From an uncultured Chitinophagaceae bacterium (GTDB taxonomy: Bacteria; Bacteroidota; Bacteroidia; Chitinophagales; Chitinophagaceae), in contig CAIMKO010000490.1 in assembly GCA_903841915.1 (NCBI GenBank), positions 1 to 10,059 of the forward strand: a stretch of 10,059 nucleotides of DNA. Reading direction: 5' to 3'. Of the stretch, positions 7,618 through 10,059 are shown one piece after another. Each line of letters opens with the position of its first letter. Positions within the stretch are counted from its first letter, which is position 1. A model generated the notes under the pieces. The model was not told the origin of the DNA. It worked only from the letters and a program-made list of their open reading frames with translations, and ran no database searches. Made by a program: the position numbers and the translations under genes.

Positions 7618-7675
7618 GGTTACTTTTTTTATCGGGCAGCATTAATAAGGAACAGGATGTCTATTTTTAGATTCA

Positions 7676-8299
7676 ATGAAATTGTACAATAAACATATCA
7701 TCTATTTTCTTTTCTTCACTGCAGCTTTTTGTTTTGCTAACAAGGCTGTTGCGCAGGATCATGGGATCTATGATACGGTTAAAGTGTATGCATATATTAC
7801 GCCGCAGGGTGATACCATTCCGATGAGTTATCTGCCATTGGTTGAAGTAAGAGGAAAACTGAATGCACAATGGGCAAAGCACTGGGCTGAATGGACCCGT
7901 CTTCGCAATGCAGTATATGTTACTTATCCTTATGCAAGAACTGCTTCGAAGATCATGAATGAGATCAATGCAAAACTGGTAGGTGTAACTGACCGCAAGC
8001 AAAGAAAAGCCATCATCCATTCGCGCGAGAAAGAACTACGGAAAGAATTTACAGATAAGCTCACCAATCTTTCTATCTATCAGGGAAAAGTGTTGATGAA
8101 GTTGATCTACCGCGAAACCAATAACAGTTGCTACGAGATCATCGGAGAGTATAAGGGATATTTTACTGCAGCCATGTATCAGACAGTAGCGTTCTTCTTC
8201 GGAACCAGTTTAAAACAGAATTATGACGGCAACGGAAGCGATCATGATATTGAACTGATCGTTCGTGATGTAGAAAAGATGTACGGTGTCAGAAGCTAA
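7676..8299 (+). CDS. Secreted DUF4294-like protein
   Basis: A 207-residue protein with a clear Sec signal peptide: charged start, hydrophobic core about residues 8-22 and an AVA cleavage site near residue 26. The mature part begins with a strand-like stretch (DTVKVYAYITPQGDTIPM, 33-50), followed by a mostly helical, charged region rich in Arg, Lys and aromatic residues (RLRNAVYVTYPYARTA, 75-90) and a C-terminal segment with YKGYFTAAMYQTVAFFFGTS (159-178) and a DHDIELIV stretch. This matches my memory of the DUF4294 family, small exported proteins found almost only in Bacteroidota and without a known role. It starts 58 nt after ccmF, so it may share the ccm transcript; only an imperfect -7-like box (TATTTTTA) lies upstream. 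Its stop codon overlaps the 3' end of aat by 4 bp. Confidence 0.85.
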   Translation: MKLYNKHIIYFLFFTAAFCFANKAVAQDHGIYDTVKVYAYITPQGDTIPMSYLPLVEVRGKLNAQWAKHWAEWTRLRNAVYVTYPYARTASKIMNEINAKLVGVTDRKQRKAIIHSREKELRKEFTDKLTNLSIYQGKVLMKLIYRETNNSCYEIIGEYKGYFTAAMYQTVAFFFGTSLKQNYDGNGSDHDIELIVRDVEKMYGVRS

Positions 8300-8940
8300 A
8301 TGATATGCTGTAATAGCTGAATGAATTGCTGTCGCATGATCATCTTTGCACCCAAACTTTCCAGATGTTCTGTATGGATCTGACAATCGATCAGTAAAAC
8401 ACCTTCACTTCTTAATAGTTCCACATATTGTATAAAGGCAAATTTGCTGGCATTACTTTCATTGCTGAACATACTTTCTCCAAAAAACACCTTACCCAAA
8501 CGAATTCCATATAGTCCGCCCACCAGTTTCCCGTCCTTCCAGGCTTCGGCACTGTGTGCAAATCCCATTTCATGTAAGCTTGTATAAGCTGCTTCCACAT
8601 TTTCATTGATCCAGGTACCATCCTGACCTTCGCGTTTTGTTTCTTTGCAGTGACGGATCACTTCTCCGAAAGCGGTATTGGTGCGAAACTCAAAAGCATT
8701 TTTCTTGATCAATGCTTTCATGCTTTTACTCACTTTCAGTTCATCGGGAATGAGTACAAATCGTGGGTTCGGACACCACCATAGCGGAATATCGCCATCA
8801 TACCAGGGAAAGATGCCTTGTCGGTAGGCCAATAATAAGCGCTCGGGACTCAGATCACCCCCCATTGCCAATAAGCCATCCGGTAAAGCTTCTTCCACCG
8901 GCGGAAACCAGATCGATTCGTCTAAAGCATATAAGGGCAT
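8296..8940 (-). CDS. aat: Leucyl/phenylalanyl-tRNA-protein transferase
   Basis: A 214-residue cytosolic enzyme that moves Leu or Phe from aminoacyl-tRNA to the N-terminal Arg or Lys of proteins, making them N-degrons. Family blocks are complete: WFPPVEEALPDGLLAMGGDL (residues 11-30), YRQGIFPWY (39-47), WWCPNPRFVL (54-63), TWIN (109-112), SLHEMGFAHSAEAW (121-134), LVGGLYGI (139-146), FFGESMFS (152-159) and LIDCQ (183-187). Asp185 in the last block corresponds to the conserved Asp186 of the E. coli enzyme, and Glu155 in GESMFS is also invariant. Length is close to the usual 200-235. It lies 59 nt downstream of clpS on the same strand, with no separate consensus promoter in the gap, so co-transcription is likely. 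Confidence 0.97.
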   Translation of the reverse strand: MPLYALDESIWFPPVEEALPDGLLAMGGDLSPERLLLAYRQGIFPWYDGDIPLWWCPNPRFVLIPDELKVSKSMKALIKKNAFEFRTNTAFGEVIRHCKETKREGQDGTWINENVEAAYTSLHEMGFAHSAEAWKDGKLVGGLYGIRLGKVFFGESMFSNESNASKFAFIQYVELLRSEGVLLIDCQIHTEHLESLGAKMIMRQQFIQLLQHII

Positions 8941-8999
8941 GCAACAAATTTAAGATTTGAAATGGATATGCAATCTTGAAATAGAGGAGGATGACAGGA

Positions 9000-9314
9000 T
9001 CAATGTCCAACTGCCAGTTCTTCGATGGTGGCGCCGATGCCCCTGTCGGTAATGGCATCGCACATGGGTTTCAGCGTATCATAGTCACCCAATTTAACGG
9101 CATATTTTCCTTTGGTATGGATCAGCATGGCACATTGCTCGGCCTGTTCTTCACTATGTCCGCAGATCTCAATAAGGGTTTCGATCACCCATTCGAAAGT
9201 GTTCACTTCGTCATTCCACACAATAAGGCTGAACGGGTGGATATTCTCCACCAATATCTCCACTTCTTTTTCTTCCTGTGGCTTGCTTTCAGAATTAGTA
9301 AACCAGTTTGCCAT
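9000..9314 (-). CDS. clpS: ClpS, adaptor delivering N-degron proteins to ClpAP
   Basis: A 104-residue cytosolic adaptor that binds proteins with N-terminal Leu, Phe, Tyr or Trp and hands them to the ClpA unfoldase. After a flexible, acidic N-terminal tail (about residues 1-24) the core shows VWNDEVNTFEWVI (32-44), CGHSEEQAEQCAMLIHTKGK (51-70) and a closing helix with GATIEEL (94-100). Asn34, Asp35 and His66, which hold the substrate alpha-amino group in E. coli ClpS, are all present at the same numbers. The gatekeeper position 40 is Phe instead of the Met of E. coli. A GTG two codons upstream (9320) is also in frame, but ATG at 9314 gives the usual MAN-type start and the GTG overlaps the promoter's -7 box. 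Pairs with aat, which creates ClpS substrates. Confidence 0.97.
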   Translation of the reverse strand: MANWFTNSESKPQEEKEVEILVENIHPFSLIVWNDEVNTFEWVIETLIEICGHSEEQAEQCAMLIHTKGKYAVKLGDYDTLKPMCDAITDRGIGATIEELAVGH

Positions 9315-9319
9315 GAACA

Positions 9320-9350
9320 CAAAAATAGAACAGTTCTTTTAGAACGCAAA
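9320..9350 (-). promoter_or_regulatory. Bacteroidota-type promoter of clpS-aat, with palindromes in its spacer
   Basis: On the minus strand a TTTG -33 box (9350-9347) is followed by exactly 19 bp and a TATTTTTG -7 box (9327-9320), a full match to the Bacteroidota consensus. The predicted transcription start, about 5 nt further, falls at or next to the clpS ATG at 9314, so the mRNA may be leaderless. The spacer holds two overlapping dyads, gaacagttc (9328-9336) and gttcttttagaac (9333-9345), which look like an operator. Confidence 0.7.
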
Positions 9351-9727
9351 CTGGGAAGGGATGATTGTTCGCATAGGCACATTTTTAACTTTCTGCATAC
9401 TGTGATAGCTGGTCTATCAACCCTAAACCGTATTGAACTACCTACCAAACTATGGTCTGATCCCTTTATTTTCCGCCAATAAACCTGTATTGACCCATAT
9501 ATTAACCATATATAAACTACATCTAATAATAGTGGCTTATAGGTAGCTTATATGAGGCTTATATATGGCTTATATGAGGGTTATATCAGAATAAGAGCAG
9601 GTTAGAATAGGGTAGATATATAGAATTGGTAGGGGTGAGGAGGCACTTCTAGTGCTAATAAGCGAACAATAGAAAATAAATTTAGTGTGCATTAATAACT
9701 AATTTTAGATAGAAAATTCCTGCAATT
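9351..9727. other. Gene-free stretch between clpS promoter and IPT/TIG gene
   Basis: I find no supported gene here. The stretch holds the 11-bp repeat array (9485-9589), a small dyad tgatag/ctatca (9403-9408 and 9414-9419), and a 5-bp hairpin gcact/agtgc (9643-9647 and 9651-9655). Two imperfect -7-like boxes on the plus strand, TAAATTTA and TAATTTTA (9700-9707 for the second), lie before the IPT/TIG gene, each one mismatch from consensus and without a matching -33 box. Confidence 0.5.
9485..9589. repeat. Array of degenerate 11-bp units in two opposing blocks
   Basis: Plus-strand units start at 9535, 9546, 9557, 9568 and 9579, an exact 11-bp period: gcttataggta, gcttatatgag, gcttatatatg, gcttatatgag, ggttatatcag. 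Before them, on the minus strand, three similar units with the same period occupy 9507-9517 (gtttatatatg), 9496-9506 (gttaatatatg) and 9485-9495 (ggtcaatacag). The blocks face opposite ways with 17 bp between. The period is close to one DNA turn, so a bound protein would meet each unit on the same face. The units are too short and have no spacers, so this is not a CRISPR. Confidence 0.65.
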
Positions 9728-10059
9728 TTGAAATACTTATTATTGTGCATTTCCTTATTGGGCCTTATTAAAATAACCGCACAGCCAATAATAAATTCTT
9801 TCAGCCCTGCAACTGCTGCAGCAGGAACAACAATCACAATAACAGGCAGTAGCTTTAATACAACAGTAACAGGTAATATTGTGATCTTCGGTGCGACAAA
9901 AGCACAAGTTACAGCAGCAAGCGCGACGAATTTAACTGTTACTGTGCCAGCAGGAGCAGGCTTTGGTCCCATTACCGTATTAAATACTGTTACAGGTTTA
10001 GCAGCATGCAGCAAGCAGTTCTTTACACCAACATTTACTCCCAATAGCGGAAATATTAC
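9728..10059 (+). CDS. Secreted IPT/TIG-domain surface protein (N-terminal part, cut by window edge)
   Basis: The frame runs off the right edge after 110 complete codons. A signal peptide is visible (KYLLLCISLLGLIKITAQ, residues 2-19), with cleavage likely after Ala or Gln at 18-19. The mature part begins INSFSPATAAAGTTITITG (22-40), then NIVIFGATKAQVT, LTVTVPAGAGFGPITVLN: an IPT/TIG immunoglobulin-like fold as found in large adhesin-like proteins of Bacteroidota, where several such domains often precede a type IX secretion tail (not visible here). No in-frame ATG exists between the upstream stop (TAG at 9710) and the signal peptide; TTG at 9728 is the best start, giving a Lys next to the hydrophobic core, with ATT codons as less likely alternatives. 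Probable role is cell-surface binding or adhesion, by family resemblance only. Confidence 0.8.
   Translation, partial: MKYLLLCISLLGLIKITAQPIINSFSPATAAAGTTITITGSSFNTTVTGNIVIFGATKAQVTAASATNLTVTVPAGAGFGPITVLNTVTGLAACSKQFFTPTFTPNSGNI

Noticed and set aside
7618..7675. A separate promoter for the DUF4294-like gene
   Set aside because: The best -7-like box (TATTTTTA) misses the final G and has no -33 partner; read-through from ccmF explains expression equally well.
7673..8020. A 115-codon minus-strand open frame over the DUF4294-like gene
   Set aside because: The plus strand encodes a full protein with signal peptide; the minus frame shows no domain.
9403..9419. Small dyad tgatag/ctatca as an operator or hairpin
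   Set aside because: A 6-bp stem with 5-nt loop is likely by chance in a gap of this size and lies at no clear promoter position.
8991..9482. A 163-codon plus-strand open frame across the clpS locus
   Set aside because: It is antisense to clpS, whose family motifs are unmistakable, and its translation has no recognisable pattern.
9485..9589. Repeat array considered as a CRISPR
   Set aside because: Units are 11 bp, abut without spacers and change orientation; no cas gene is present.
9682..10044. A 120-codon minus-strand open frame at the right edge
   Set aside because: It is antisense to the signal peptide and IPT/TIG domain; its Val/Ala-rich translation mirrors the Thr/Ala repeats of the real gene.

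Overview
The window looks like a chromosomal segment of a Bacteroidota bacterium, most probably a member of the Chitinophagaceae or a close relative. Grounds for this: base composition is moderately AT-rich; two candidate promoters carry the Bacteroidota -7 consensus TAnnTTTG instead of a sigma70-type -10 box; Shine-Dalgarno sequences are mostly absent; there is a DUF4294-type secreted protein; CcmE carries a CxxxY haem-binding motif; and an IPT/TIG-domain surface protein begins at the right edge. The family assignment is an inference from protein style, not from a marker gene. No rRNA, tRNA, insertion sequence, phage gene or CRISPR array was seen.

Layout. (1) Bases 1-839, minus strand: the N-terminal part of a Tat-exported sugar phosphate isomerase/epimerase-like TIM barrel, cut by the left edge. 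(2) Bases 840-961: an intergenic stretch with a 13-bp perfect inverted repeat that may be a dispersed element. (3) Bases 962-3951, minus strand: a tight three-gene unit of a cysteine-rich radical SAM protein, an EamA/DMT permease and a TSUP (TauE/SafE) permease. (4) Bases 4009-4602, minus strand: a small membrane protein of unknown function. (5) Bases 4741-7617, plus strand: ccmE-ccmF, two parts of the cytochrome c maturation (System I) machinery, behind a candidate promoter; a secreted DUF4294-like gene follows at 7676-8299. (6) Bases 8296-9314, minus strand: clpS then aat, converging on the DUF4294 gene with a 4-bp overlap. (7) Bases 9351-9727: a gene-free stretch with an array of 11-bp repeats. 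(8) Bases 9728-10059, plus strand: the start of a secreted IPT/TIG protein, cut by the right edge.

Functional links. CcmE (haem chaperone) and CcmF (haem lyase component) act in sequence to attach haem to apocytochrome c. Aat adds Leu or Phe to protein N-termini and ClpS delivers such N-degrons to ClpAP, so the clpS-aat pair forms a compact N-degron module. The radical SAM protein and the two permeases are probably co-transcribed, but no shared substrate can be read from the sequence.

Most of the window is ordinary core genome. The items most worth a second look are the Cys-type CcmE, the two-orientation array of 11-bp units at 9485-9589, the clpS promoter with palindromic spacer and almost no leader, and the radical SAM-transporter unit. 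I do not see a convincing new multi-gene system.
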